Part shown: piece after piece, positions 1 through 7,903 of the stretch
How the letters are laid out: every line of letters begins with the position of its first letter
How positions within the stretch are numbered: the first letter of the stretch is position 1
Assembly: GCA_014729935.1 (NCBI GenBank)
Contig: WJJB01000282.1
Coordinates: 1-16,163 of the forward strand
Direction of reading: 5' to 3'
Length of the DNA: 16,163 nucleotides
From: Candidatus Bathyarchaeota archaeon
Lineage (GTDB): Archaea; Asgardarchaeota; Lokiarchaeia; Sigyniarchaeales; Sigyniarchaeaceae
The notes under the pieces: model-generated
The model's database searches: none
What the model saw: the letters and a program-made list of their open reading frames with translations, nothing else
What the model was told of the DNA's origin: nothing
Translations under genes and position numbers: made by a program

Positions 1-1849
1 GCACTTTCTTGGCTGCCGCGTTTATGACATGGGTTGCCGTGTGATGCTGGCTCAACTGCCTCCGCCACGCCTCATCGACCCTTACCGTTACGCTATCTCC
101 CACGGTGAAAGAAGGTGCATCGTCCATTACATGGATGATCACCGATGATTCCTTGATGACATCAGAAAACTTTTGGCCCTCGATCCACCCGATATCATGA
201 AGCTGGCCACCAGACGTGGGATAGGCTACGGTCCTGTCCAAGATAACGAATTTATCTTGAATCCTGAGAACTTTAGCTTTTCCCTCCAGCGTCTCGTAAT
301 TTTCCCTGAAGAGAATTTCGGTAGCAGGTAGATTATCCACGTTAATACCAGGAATTCTCTGGGTGGCATGAACCTGCTCCCGTTTCTCGTGGAGATCGCT
401 CACTTGCTTGTAGAAATTCTCTGGTACGTGTACCTGCTTTCCTTCCCTTGCAGCTTCTCGTTGCACTAATTCCGGCGAGATTCCTTGGGAGTCATAGAGC
501 TCCAATAATTTCTCAACCGTGATTTGCTCATCTTTTTGCACGAGTCTCTTCACCACCCTGGATACATTCTTCTTTGTATCTTGGTATTTGGCGGTTTCGA
601 ACGCGATGATTTTTTTCACGTTTTTTATACCCACCAGTAACTCGGGAAAAAGATCCTGCAATTCCAAGGCATGCCACTCGCATACCTCACCGAGGTCGAG
701 ATCCCAATCATACCTGTCGATGAAGGTTAATGCTCGTCTAAGGATCACGCGCAAGTTATACCCTCCGCCGGTATTGGACGGAAGGCCGCCATCGGTGATG
801 GCAACCAGCAAGGATCTCGCGTGCTCGGCTATGGAATATATCGCTGCCATTGGCATTATGCGGGCTCGGAGCTCCTCGATTGGCAGGTCCATCTCCTTCC
901 CCACCTTTGCCCATGCCGCATCCATATCTTCAACCTCATCCACGTTAAGGTACGCGGAATACTTGGAAAATTGTCTATATAAATCAAGATCCACGACGAT
1001 GCTAGTTTTTTCACGAATTTTTTGGAGTACCTCGGGGAATATCGCCTCGTACATGTTGGGTGTAGCTTGGGAAAACCATGCTATTCGTTCCATGCCAAGC
1101 CCCATGTCCAATACCTTGAGCGCTAGTTCCTGTGGGCCCTGCGGAGTTTGCTCGAACATGGTATATACTTGATTGAACAATTCCACGCCCCTGGAAAAGA
1201 ATTCCAAGCAGGGGCCGAAAGAACCCCCTCCAGCCCATGCATCCTCATGGATAGTGATTTCCTCCTTCGCCACCCCCATGCCATTGGTTAGAAATTCGTA
1301 AATATCGGTGAATAAGGCCTCTTGGTTCCATTCCTCCTCCGATAAAAATGCATGCTGCCCAATCATGACAAAACCAGTACAATGTGAACCTGTGATACCA
1401 ACATTATCAATATCGCCAAATCTGAGGCAAAATTGGGGAATAACGAGCTTCTTGGCAGGAGGATCCGCTTCACCCGTGATCACGTACGGTTGGAACGCGG
1501 CAATGGAAGCCATTGTAAATTCAGTGGTGGGATTCCACCTGGCGATCACGGGGTATCGATCAACAGCCTTGTACCCACGTGGAATGAACATGTCCACTAT
1601 CTTGTTCCATACACCTTCGTACGAGAGTTCCACCTTGGATGGATTATCGTGGACAACATTGAAACCGCCACTACACGCGGGATCTCCGCATGTTTCTTGG
1701 CTCGGATTCACTGTCCAGAAAAAGGTGCCACAAGTGCATTCTTTCCTTGCAAACCCTTCATCCACTAGTTTTTCAGTTGGATAGTACAGGCTGGGATCCT
1801 TCGAGGCAATCTTCTTGAATCGAGCTTTTTGTTCCTTGTCTGTTAACAT
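1..1849 (-). CDS. alaS: Alanyl-tRNA synthetase, archaeal type (partial, 3' end outside window)
   Basis: Charges tRNA-Ala with alanine in the cytoplasm. The visible 616 residues begin MLTDKEQKAR. An N-terminal cysteine set (C38, C40, C54, C59) matches the zinc-binding insert typical of archaeal AlaRS. Class II motif 2 (QFCLRFGDIDNVG, about 139-151) and motif 3 (GLGMERIAW, about 250-258) follow. Near the left edge QHHTATH (H603, H607) gives the HxxxH metal site of the editing domain, which clears mischarged Ser and Gly. Archaeal AlaRS is usually about 900 residues, so roughly 300 (rest of editing domain and C-Ala) lie beyond the edge. The ATG at 1847-1849 is the first in frame and lies about 30 bases from a TATA-like box at 1880-1892, so the leader would be very short. 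No clear SD is seen. Divergent from the Gfo/Idh/MocA gene. Confidence 0.96.
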   Translation of the reverse strand, partial: MLTDKEQKARFKKIASKDPSLYYPTEKLVDEGFARKECTCGTFFWTVNPSQETCGDPACSGGFNVVHDNPSKVELSYEGVWNKIVDMFIPRGYKAVDRYPVIARWNPTTEFTMASIAAFQPYVITGEADPPAKKLVIPQFCLRFGDIDNVGITGSHCTGFVMIGQHAFLSEEEWNQEALFTDIYEFLTNGMGVAKEEITIHEDAWAGGGSFGPCLEFFSRGVELFNQVYTMFEQTPQGPQELALKVLDMGLGMERIAWFSQATPNMYEAIFPEVLQKIREKTSIVVDLDLYRQFSKYSAYLNVDEVEDMDAAWAKVGKEMDLPIEELRARIMPMAAIYSIAEHARSLLVAITDGGLPSNTGGGYNLRVILRRALTFIDRYDWDLDLGEVCEWHALELQDLFPELLVGIKNVKKIIAFETAKYQDTKKNVSRVVKRLVQKDEQITVEKLLELYDSQGISPELVQREAAREGKQVHVPENFYKQVSDLHEKREQVHATQRIPGINVDNLPATEILFRENYETLEGKAKVLRIQDKFVILDRTVAYPTSGGQLHDIGWIEGQKFSDVIKESSVIIHVMDDAPSFTVGDSVTVRVDEAWRRQLSQHHTATHVINAAAKKV

Positions 1850-1869
1850 CGTCAGCAGGAGAGGTGAAG

Positions 1870-1902
1870 CCCGCGAGGGAAAAAAAATTTAAGGTTAGCG
1901 GG
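1870..1902. promoter_or_regulatory. Shared AT box of divergent alaS and oxidoreductase promoters, flanked by an inverted repeat
   Basis: A run of eight A followed by TTTAA (1880-1892) reads as a TATA-like box on both strands. In the plus direction it predicts a start near 1915 for the oxidoreductase; in the minus direction it predicts a start near 1860 for alaS. It is flanked by CCCGC (1870-1874) and GCGGG (1898-1902), a symmetric pair that could be an operator half-site pair. The promoter role is inferred. Confidence 0.5.
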
Positions 1903-1941
1903 TTATCTTGCAATGACGAGTCATCAGAATTGAGGAGTGTA

Positions 1942-3192
1942 ATGGGAATGAATGAATCCAATGTGTTGAAAGTAGGAATTGTAGGAGCGGGATTTATCGT
2001 CAAGAAATCTCACATCCCGGGCTTAGCCGCCACAAGCAAGTGCTACATCGCAGGCTTGCACGACATAAATGAGGTTGCAGCAAGGGAAGCTCGGAAGTTT
2101 TATCTTGACCAGATGGAACAGGGTGATAATCCGCTATTATCGAAGGCAAAAAATGGATGCAACATTCACGATTCCTTGGAGGAGCTCGTGAAGTCGGTCG
2201 ATATCGTCGACATTGCAACACCTCCCGCGTACCACTTGGAGGCAGTGAGCTTGGCATTAAACCACGGGAAGCACGTGATATGCGAGAAACCATTAGCACG
2301 AAATTGGCAAGAATTGCTACAATATCCAGAGATAATGGAAAAAGCCGCTGGCGGTGACTGGAAATTTCAACTCCACACTCAAGGCATTTGGCATCCCATC
2401 GTCAAGGCTGGGCGGGACCTGATAGCCGATGGTGTTGTGGGAGAAATCCAACAAATAAGGACCCTGCATCAAGGCGCCGATCCGAAGCACACCGTGAAAC
2501 TAGCTTCCTTATGGGACAAGCATCATAGTGGTGGTGGAGCCTTGATGGATATTGGCCCCCACGCGTATGCTGGAATGTGGTACTGGCTAGACGCTGGCTG
2601 GGAACCGGTGGCAGTTGAAACACAACTCCTGGAAGCCACCGTTCCGGTGAGGGAGATTGCGGGAAAACCAGGAACAAAAGTAACCGTTGAAGATGACGCT
2701 CATGTCACGATCACTTGGAAAAATAAAGATGGACGGGAGATAAGGGGTGACCTTGAAGCATCATGGAATAAGAAAGATTGGCACGAGGGCAAGGTGGGAA
2801 GCAGGCTGGCGCCTGACTTGTATTACGAGATTACTGGAACCAAGGGGATTCTTACATTTCCCAACGTTATGCTCAGCTTCAGGAAACCTTTCGGAATTGC
2901 CGCAGGGCTCAAATTCAAAGGAAAAAAGGGTGAAAAGCACGCCTACAAGTTCAAATTGCCTAAAAAAGGCATCGAGGACTTGAATTTCTTCGATGAATTC
3001 ATAGATGTGATAAAGGGGGAAAGGAAAGGGAGAAATGATTTTAAATTTGCAGAAGAAATGTTGCTGGTCTTTGGTGCGGCGTATTTATCCAGTAAAAGTG
3101 GAAAAAAAGTCACACTCAAGGAATACAAGAAATATGCCGAGAATTTTAAGGAAACCCCGGCATTGATAGATGATCTATTCTCCTCCTTCTAA
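1942..3192 (+). CDS. Gfo/Idh/MocA family NAD(P)-dependent oxidoreductase
   Basis: Predicted cytosolic dehydrogenase of sugars, inositols or related polyols; the substrate cannot be told. The Rossmann domain starts at once (VGIVGAGFIV, residues 11-20, a GxGxxG-like loop whose last Gly is replaced by Val). The family lysine motif EKPLA is at 115-119. The catalytic-region motif GGGALMDIGPH (197-207, with D203 and H207) opens the C-terminal sheet domain. Length is 416 residues, within the longer range of the family. The frame is open back to 1864, but ATG 1942 is preferred because GAGGAG (1932-1937) lies 4 nt upstream and the likely TATA box at 1880-1892 falls inside the extension; ATG 1948 is nearly as good. 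The gene is monocistronic by appearance, ending in a C/T-rich stretch before the next promoter. Confidence 0.9.
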   Translation: MGMNESNVLKVGIVGAGFIVKKSHIPGLAATSKCYIAGLHDINEVAAREARKFYLDQMEQGDNPLLSKAKNGCNIHDSLEELVKSVDIVDIATPPAYHLEAVSLALNHGKHVICEKPLARNWQELLQYPEIMEKAAGGDWKFQLHTQGIWHPIVKAGRDLIADGVVGEIQQIRTLHQGADPKHTVKLASLWDKHHSGGGALMDIGPHAYAGMWYWLDAGWEPVAVETQLLEATVPVREIAGKPGTKVTVEDDAHVTITWKNKDGREIRGDLEASWNKKDWHEGKVGSRLAPDLYYEITGTKGILTFPNVMLSFRKPFGIAAGLKFKGKKGEKHAYKFKLPKKGIEDLNFFDEFIDVIKGERKGRNDFKFAEEMLLVFGAAYLSSKSGKKVTLKEYKKYAENFKETPALIDDLFSSF

Positions 3193-3212
3193 ATACAACT
3201 CCCCTCTCAACC

Positions 3213-3225
3213 TTTTTATATATAT
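3213..3225 (+). promoter_or_regulatory. TATA box of surface-protein operon
   Basis: TTTTTATATATAT, about 60-70 nt upstream of the ATG at 3285, is a strong archaeal TATA-like element and predicts transcription from about 3245. AGGT at 3274-3277, 7 nt from the ATG, is a plausible SD. Confidence 0.6.
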
Positions 3226-3284
3226 CAACTAAAGATATAGGTATACATATCAATTCCAAGCATAGATTCGAGTAGGTAACCACC

Positions 3285-4598
3285 ATGAAATCGAAAACAA
3301 CAAGATTGCTGGGTATCTCATTCCTACTCACGTGCCTGATTCAATTCAGCTTGGCATCAATCAGTCACTCGAGTGGGATAAGCACGTGTGCACCGGGCGA
3401 TGTAAAAGTGCTTTTACTTACCCAGAAAGAGAATGGCGCTTTTGAAAAGCGCATGAAACTCGATAGCATGCAAAATGATAAGGGTTCTGGCATTTTTGAC
3501 ATTACCTTTGCCACCAATGAAACCTACCAGTCCGTCAACATCTCGGACCATGATGTAATAATCGTCAATAGCTTTCTTCCCGAGAACCTGACGTTTATTC
3601 AAGAACTGAACTCATCGGTGGCGAACGGCAAGGGATTATTTTTCTGGGGTGGGTTTTATCCAGCACTCATCAATGATACCCTGAACCCGTACCTGAAGGA
3701 CATGCTCCCCATCGTGTTCGACGAACCATTCACCATTGAGGAGGAAACCTATATAGACCAGTCATGGGTTTCCCAAATCGAGTTAAAGGTAAATGATAAC
3801 TACAAGTTCAAGAAAAGCGAGAAAAACAACTTCACGTTACTCCAACGAAGCGTTGTCTGGGAATCAAGTCCACTCGTTGAAGAAAGAATTTTCGTGAGTG
3901 ATGCAAAGAATGATTCAAGCGTGCTGGTCTATAAACCAGAACGTCCTGGGACTAGAGCCGGGCTTGATTTCAAGGAAGGCGAACCTTTGGTCGTTTACGG
4001 GAACCATTCTAATGGCAGGGTATTATGGATTTCGATGGGAGTAGGCAAGATCAACGCAACATTCCAGCAATATGATACTGTAGCTATTGGACCAATTTGG
4101 GATAGAATACCAATCCCGGGAACCAGCGAGGAGCACAACAAGGAATGGAACAAGCCATTTTACTTGTGGCCATATTTCAACTTCTTCTTGTACCAAACAT
4201 CCATGTACCTGGCAAAGGAAGACGCTGATGATATCAAGAATTACGCGAAATGGCCATATTCTCCCATACCTCACAAGTTGGAAGCAATATTATGGATGTC
4301 TTTCGTGGGGGGTTTATGGGTCTTTAATTTCGTGCTCTTTTTCACTCTTGGCCGGAAGAAAAAGCGTGAGGGTCTTGAATCCCCGGAAGGTGAAAAGAAA
4401 CCTGATGTGAAGGGAAAGGAAAAACCACCCGGGAAAGAAGATGAAGTGGAATCTGGCGAGGAAATGAAGATCACCACGGTTGCATCAAGTTCGAATGGGG
4501 AAACGGCAGAAGAAATGGCAACGGCGAAGGAAGAAGTCGAGAAAAACCTTGAAAAACAAGAACTCGAAATGGGAGATGATGAAAATGAAGAAAAATAG
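3285..4598 (+). CDS. Secreted membrane-anchored protein with amidotransferase-like fold and charged cytoplasmic tail
   Basis: 437 residues, not recognised as a named family. Residues 1-about 25 form a signal peptide (MKSKTTRLLGISFLLTCLIQ, then small residues). The outside part opens with VKVLLLTQ and continues through DVIIVNSFLP and NGKGLFFWGGF, a strand/helix pattern like class I amidotransferase/ThuA-type domains but without an evident catalytic Cys. About nine N-x-S/T sequons suggest N-glycosylation. A single membrane helix (about 333-355) is followed by GRKKK and an 82-residue tail rich in Lys and Glu, which would lie in the cytoplasm. The gene overlaps the next by about 14 nt, so the two are probably co-translated and may form one cell-surface complex. 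Function unknown; the fold assignment is inference. Confidence 0.75.
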   Translation: MKSKTTRLLGISFLLTCLIQFSLASISHSSGISTCAPGDVKVLLLTQKENGAFEKRMKLDSMQNDKGSGIFDITFATNETYQSVNISDHDVIIVNSFLPENLTFIQELNSSVANGKGLFFWGGFYPALINDTLNPYLKDMLPIVFDEPFTIEEETYIDQSWVSQIELKVNDNYKFKKSEKNNFTLLQRSVVWESSPLVEERIFVSDAKNDSSVLVYKPERPGTRAGLDFKEGEPLVVYGNHSNGRVLWISMGVGKINATFQQYDTVAIGPIWDRIPIPGTSEEHNKEWNKPFYLWPYFNFFLYQTSMYLAKEDADDIKNYAKWPYSPIPHKLEAILWMSFVGGLWVFNFVLFFTLGRKKKREGLESPEGEKKPDVKGKEKPPGKEDEVESGEEMKITTVASSSNGETAEEMATAKEEVEKNLEKQELEMGDDENEEK

Positions 4599-5724
4599 AA
4601 CAGCATTCCTGACGGGCCTATTAGGCCTTTCAGTAATCATCTTGATATGCACTTCAACGACTGCTGCCATCCAAACAAGCCAGGTGCCATATGATGAAGA
4701 CATCTTGTGGCAAGATGGTAATTGGATGGAATATTCCGTGGAATTCACCAACAGGATCGATCCTGAGGATGATGAATATTTCAATACCACAGTAATCACT
4801 GCAGACATCTCCTATAATATCACCTCTGGTGCAGCTACAAACACGGTAACCATGATGGAGACAATCTCTAACATCACCATCGAGTATGCCAACCAATCCA
4901 CGATATACGCTCCTTTCGTTGCGCTGTATGATGAAACGGTATCCATGGATGATTTCCTGCAGGATCTTTTGAACGAAACTCATGCTGGGGCAAATGCGAC
5001 ATCAGACTACGGAATCGCATCTCATCAAACCGTTAATATAACCCTGACAAACCTCACGAGTCAAGATATCCCCGATATATCCAACCAATTCACATACAAC
5101 AAGGCTGATAACACGATAACAGCTATCAGTCCAAACGTGACTTCCAGGCTCTTGGTCTCCAGCAATATCACTGGTACGGTCGACCCTGTAAATAGTTCCC
5201 TGAAATTTAACAAGCTACTGGAATTCGGCATGATTTATTCCCCCCTTGCCTTTGCGGGGCAGAATGGATCCTTCTGGATGGACCTGGGTGTGAACATGTC
5301 CCATATCACGGACTTGGGACTCTGGTCAATTCTTGGTTATTCGATGGAGTTCCATGAGAATGAAACATATTCCTACAAGGTTGGATACGAGGGTGATGAT
5401 TCAGCATTCAGGTGGCGCACGAAATTCGATATCGGGTATCCCAAGGTTGGTACAAACGAAAAAGCACGATATGATAGTGAAACGGGAATTCTATTGAAAT
5501 ACGAGACTGAACCCACCCGATGGGATAGGATCGTAAATGAGACTTATATCACTCAAGTTAAACCACATAAGCTTGAAATTGAACTAACCGGCTTAAGCGT
5601 CTTGCTCCAGGCAAATGCCACTCCGAAGATCCCTGGTTATCCAATGATTATCATGCTGATCTCCCTTGGAATAGCATTTTCCATTATTGGAAAGCGAGCA
5701 ATCAAGAAACATTCTCGGGAATGA
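4585..5724 (+). CDS. Secreted glycoprotein-like surface protein with C-terminal IPGYP membrane anchor
   Basis: 379 residues, no family recognised. The signal peptide is KKNRTAFLTGLLGLSVIILI followed by small residues. About 16 N-x-S/T sequons are spread over the exported part, with a Thr/Ser/Asn-rich beta-strand composition. The C-terminus reads IPGYPMIIMLISLGIAFSII then GKRAIKK: a Pro-Gly motif, one hydrophobic helix and a basic stop, the layout of archaeal C-terminal surface-anchor or sorting tails. The frame is open to 4480, but that would run through the previous gene. ATG 4585 is preferred because GGGAG (4571-4575) is 9 nt upstream and the signal peptide follows directly; 4576 and 4579 are alternatives. 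It overlaps the upstream surface-protein gene, so the pair looks like one operon. Confidence 0.78.
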   Translation: MKKNRTAFLTGLLGLSVIILICTSTTAAIQTSQVPYDEDILWQDGNWMEYSVEFTNRIDPEDDEYFNTTVITADISYNITSGAATNTVTMMETISNITIEYANQSTIYAPFVALYDETVSMDDFLQDLLNETHAGANATSDYGIASHQTVNITLTNLTSQDIPDISNQFTYNKADNTITAISPNVTSRLLVSSNITGTVDPVNSSLKFNKLLEFGMIYSPLAFAGQNGSFWMDLGVNMSHITDLGLWSILGYSMEFHENETYSYKVGYEGDDSAFRWRTKFDIGYPKVGTNEKARYDSETGILLKYETEPTRWDRIVNETYITQVKPHKLEIELTGLSVLLQANATPKIPGYPMIIMLISLGIAFSIIGKRAIKKHSRE

Positions 5725-5878
5725 TATTTCCACTGGTTTTCTTTCAAGTCCCTTATTTTTTCCTCTTTCCAATATCCTGTTACGACTTGGAGCTCGAGCC
5801 AAGTTCCATGAAGGTGCCTTGGTTTTTCTCCTGATTCCATGGGCATTTTTTTATCTTTCCAGCTCCTATAGATCACCC
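5725..5878. other. 154-nt intergenic stretch with T-rich tract and short hairpin
   Basis: Contains a pyrimidine-rich run with TTATTTTTTCC near 5751-5762 that could end surface-operon transcription. An inverted repeat ACTTGG (5785-5790) / CCAAGT (5799-5804) around AGCTCGAG follows, then the kinase promoter. It is open in the kinase frame, but the translated residues resemble nothing and the kinase family starts at 5879. Confidence 0.45.
5845..5856 (+). promoter_or_regulatory. TATA-like box for leaderless kinase mRNA
   Basis: A T-rich ATTTTTTTATCT element is centred about 28 nt before ATG 5879, and no SD is visible before that ATG. This is the spacing expected when the transcript starts at or next to the start codon. 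Confidence 0.4.
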
Positions 5879-7381
5879 ATGGGGCGGTATCTCGCTGTCG
5901 ATCTAGGTGCAGAATCTGGACGTCTTCTCTTGGGAAATCTTCAAGATGAGCAACTGCAAGTTAGGGAATTATACAGGTTTAAAACCCAAGGAACTGATAT
6001 CCACGGTCGTAGCTACTGGAATGTCCTGCGGTTTTATGACGAGATCATCAATGGTTTGCAAGAAAATGCTGGAGAGATCTCTGAGGATCCCATCGATGGA
6101 ATCGGGATTGACACCTGGGGTGTGGATTTTACCATTCTTGATGCAAATAACCAACTAATTGGGACACCCTATCATTATCGCGATAAGCAAATGAATTCTT
6201 ATCTTGAGGGTTTCTTGGAGGTGTTTTCGAGGGATGAATTGTATGATATAACTGGAATGCAGCAATTGCCCTTCAACAGCATCGTTCAACTCTACGGTTT
6301 GGTGCAAGAAGAGCATTGTTCAATCAAGGAGGGCGCCACTTTCCTGATGATACCTGATTTTTTTAATTTCCTGCTCACAGGCATCAAGAAAGTGGAATAC
6401 ACTGATGCTTCCACGACCCAAGCTTTGGATGCACGGACAAAGGATTGGCACTGGCATTATTTCAAGAAGATCGGGGTGAATGAAGACATGTTCTCCACTC
6501 CAGTTCAACCTGGGCATGTTCTCGGAAAAGTAGATGAACACTTGGAACGGGTGATTCCTTCAATAAAAGGAACCCAGGTACACCTGATTGCAAGCCACGA
6601 TACTGCATCTGCGGTTGTGGGTTGTCCACTGGAATCTAGGAGGGCGGCTTATCTTAGTTCTGGAACTTGGAGTTTGTTAGGATCGGAACTCAAAGAACCC
6701 ATTTTAACCATGGAAGCAATGAAAGATAATTTCACCAACGAGGGAGGTATTGAGGGAACCATTCGATTTCTCAAGAATATCATGGGATTGTGGCTCCTGC
6801 AGCAAGTAAAGAAATCTTGGGAGGTGAAAGCCAACGAGACGCTGACTTACGAAGAAATCATCCATCAAGCGAGACTCCATGAAAATTTCACATCCTTAAT
6901 TCTGCCAGATGACCCGCGTTTCATGAATCCACCAAGCATGGTGGAAGCAATACAACAGGCATGTAGGGAAACGGGACAACCAATACCATACAAGCTGGGT
7001 GAATTCGCAGAAACCATATTCAAAAGCCTAGCCTTACGATACCGGGAAGTATTCTTGTCCTTGGAGCAACTAAGTAAAAGCAGGATAGAGTGCTTGCACG
7101 TGGTGGGAGGAGGCTCGAAGAATGAGTATCTCTGCCAATACACGGCAGATGCTTTGAACATAAAGGTATCAGCAGGACCAATAGAGGCTACCAGCCTTGG
7201 GAATATCATTGTTCAAGCAATCTCCGCGGGGGAAATAGTCGACGTGGAGCACGGTAGGGAGATCATAAGGAATTCGTTCACGCCAAGAATCCATATTCCC
7301 ATGGAACCAGAAACATGGGATGACCTATATACTACTAATTACCTGGAGATGAAAGAAAAAAGGGATGGTAACCTGAAATGA
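5879..7381 (+). CDS. rhaB: Rhamnulokinase-type FGGY carbohydrate kinase
   Basis: Phosphorylates L-rhamnulose, or a similar ketose, at O1 using ATP in the cytosol. Residues 1-15 (MGRYLAVDLGAESGR) form the first phosphate loop. GIDTWGVDF (76-84), YHYRD (98-102) and TGMQQLPFNSIVQL (125-138) are sugar-site segments typical of rhamnulokinases. SASH-like SHDTASAVVGCP (239-250) carries the probable catalytic Asp D241. AYLSSGTWSLLG (257-268) and the C-terminal VVGGGSKNEYLCQYTADAL with EATSLGN form the nucleotide half. The 500-residue length fits the family. ATG 5879 starts exactly at the family N-terminus. No rhamnose isomerase or aldolase lies nearby, so the substrate is inferred from sequence alone. 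Convergent with the next gene. Confidence 0.88.
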   Translation: MGRYLAVDLGAESGRLLLGNLQDEQLQVRELYRFKTQGTDIHGRSYWNVLRFYDEIINGLQENAGEISEDPIDGIGIDTWGVDFTILDANNQLIGTPYHYRDKQMNSYLEGFLEVFSRDELYDITGMQQLPFNSIVQLYGLVQEEHCSIKEGATFLMIPDFFNFLLTGIKKVEYTDASTTQALDARTKDWHWHYFKKIGVNEDMFSTPVQPGHVLGKVDEHLERVIPSIKGTQVHLIASHDTASAVVGCPLESRRAAYLSSGTWSLLGSELKEPILTMEAMKDNFTNEGGIEGTIRFLKNIMGLWLLQQVKKSWEVKANETLTYEEIIHQARLHENFTSLILPDDPRFMNPPSMVEAIQQACRETGQPIPYKLGEFAETIFKSLALRYREVFLSLEQLSKSRIECLHVVGGGSKNEYLCQYTADALNIKVSAGPIEATSLGNIIVQAISAGEIVDVEHGREIIRNSFTPRIHIPMEPETWDDLYTTNYLEMKEKRDGNLK

Positions 7382-7427
7382 ATCCTTGGTTCACGGGAAC
7401 CCTAAATATCGAACGATGGATGAACAA

Positions 7428-7757
7428 TTAATCGATCTTCAAGGGTTTGCGGGATTTCTTTTCCGGTTGTTGCGAATCGTTGATATCATCAACGGACTTC
7501 ATCAAGTTGTACACCGAATCATTTTGGAGCACCTCGGCAAATTCCAAGAACATTTCTGCAGATGTAACGAATAAACCCTTGCGCTTGATGGGTTTGCCAT
7601 CCTTAACTGGATTGATGACCAGTGATAGTTTGGATGGCCGGTTTTTTGTCTTGGGCATTTTAACGATGGATACTCCAGGGAACTTTTCAACAGGTAATGC
7701 TTCCCATTCACCTGCGTCCTCAAGAAATTTAACGAGACGATCTTCCAGTTCTGCCAT
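7428..7757 (-). CDS. Small soluble protein of unknown function (109 aa)
   Basis: Not recognised. The protein MAELEDRLVK... has a short N-terminal helix, then strand-like segments VSIVKM and LSLVINP, a turn DGKPIKRKG, strand LFVTS and a helix AEMFLEFAEVLQND, ending in a lysine-rich tail. The strand-strand-KGL-strand-helix order vaguely recalls PC4-like single-stranded DNA-binding proteins; this is a guess with no diagnostic motif. ATG 7757 is chosen over an upstream in-frame TTG at 7772. It is transcribed alone from a promoter with several dyads (7782-7858). Convergent with the rhamnulokinase gene, 46 nt apart. Confidence 0.7.
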   Translation of the reverse strand: MAELEDRLVKFLEDAGEWEALPVEKFPGVSIVKMPKTKNRPSKLSLVINPVKDGKPIKRKGLFVTSAEMFLEFAEVLQNDSVYNLMKSVDDINDSQQPEKKSRKPLKID

Positions 7758-7781
7758 TATGAACACGCTCAAGTATCAATT

Positions 7782-7858
7782 ACGGGTATGTAAGCACCCG
7801 TCATGGATCACTTGCAAGTAGTTCATATTCGTATATAAATATAACACGTAACGTGTTA
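7782..7858 (-). promoter_or_regulatory. Promoter and operator-like dyads of the 109-aa gene
   Basis: On the minus strand a TATA-like TTATATTTATATA lies at about 7832-7844. Directly upstream and touching it is a perfect dyad TAACACGT-A-ACGTGTTA (7842-7858), at the place where archaeal regulators compete with or aid TFB/TBP. Downstream are the palindrome ACTTGCAAGT (7810-7819), near the predicted transcription start, and ACGGGT/ACCCGT (7782-7787 / 7796-7801, 8-nt loop) in the leader. Confidence 0.55.
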
Positions 7859-7872
7859 CGCCAATTGCATGA

Positions 7873-7884
7873 TTTTTTTTTTTT
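7873..7884 (+). repeat. T12 homopolymer
   Basis: Twelve consecutive T on the plus strand (A12 on the minus strand) lie between the two minus-strand small genes, upstream of the dyad promoter. It may bend DNA or act as an upstream promoter element; no terminator role is evident for a minus-strand gene. Confidence 0.5.
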
Positions 7885-7903
7885 GAAAAATATTCCAAGC
7901 AAA

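Noticed and set aside
519..1784. Long open frames on the plus strand (519-1172, 1308-1784, 1433-1768)
   Set aside because: They lie antisense to alaS, whose motifs are intact throughout; the translated products are low in structure and unlike known proteins.
4480..4584. Upstream extension of the second surface protein
   Set aside because: It would overlap the first surface-protein gene by over 100 nt in another frame and place a charged stretch before the signal peptide.
4271..4606. Minus-strand frame rich in Ser and Phe
   Set aside because: It is the complement of the Lys/Glu-rich tail of the first surface protein, a typical antisense artefact.
5687..5878. In-frame N-terminal extension of the rhamnulokinase
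   Set aside because: It covers the end of the surface-protein gene and an intergenic T-rich tract; the kinase family begins at MGRYLAVDLGAESGR (5879).
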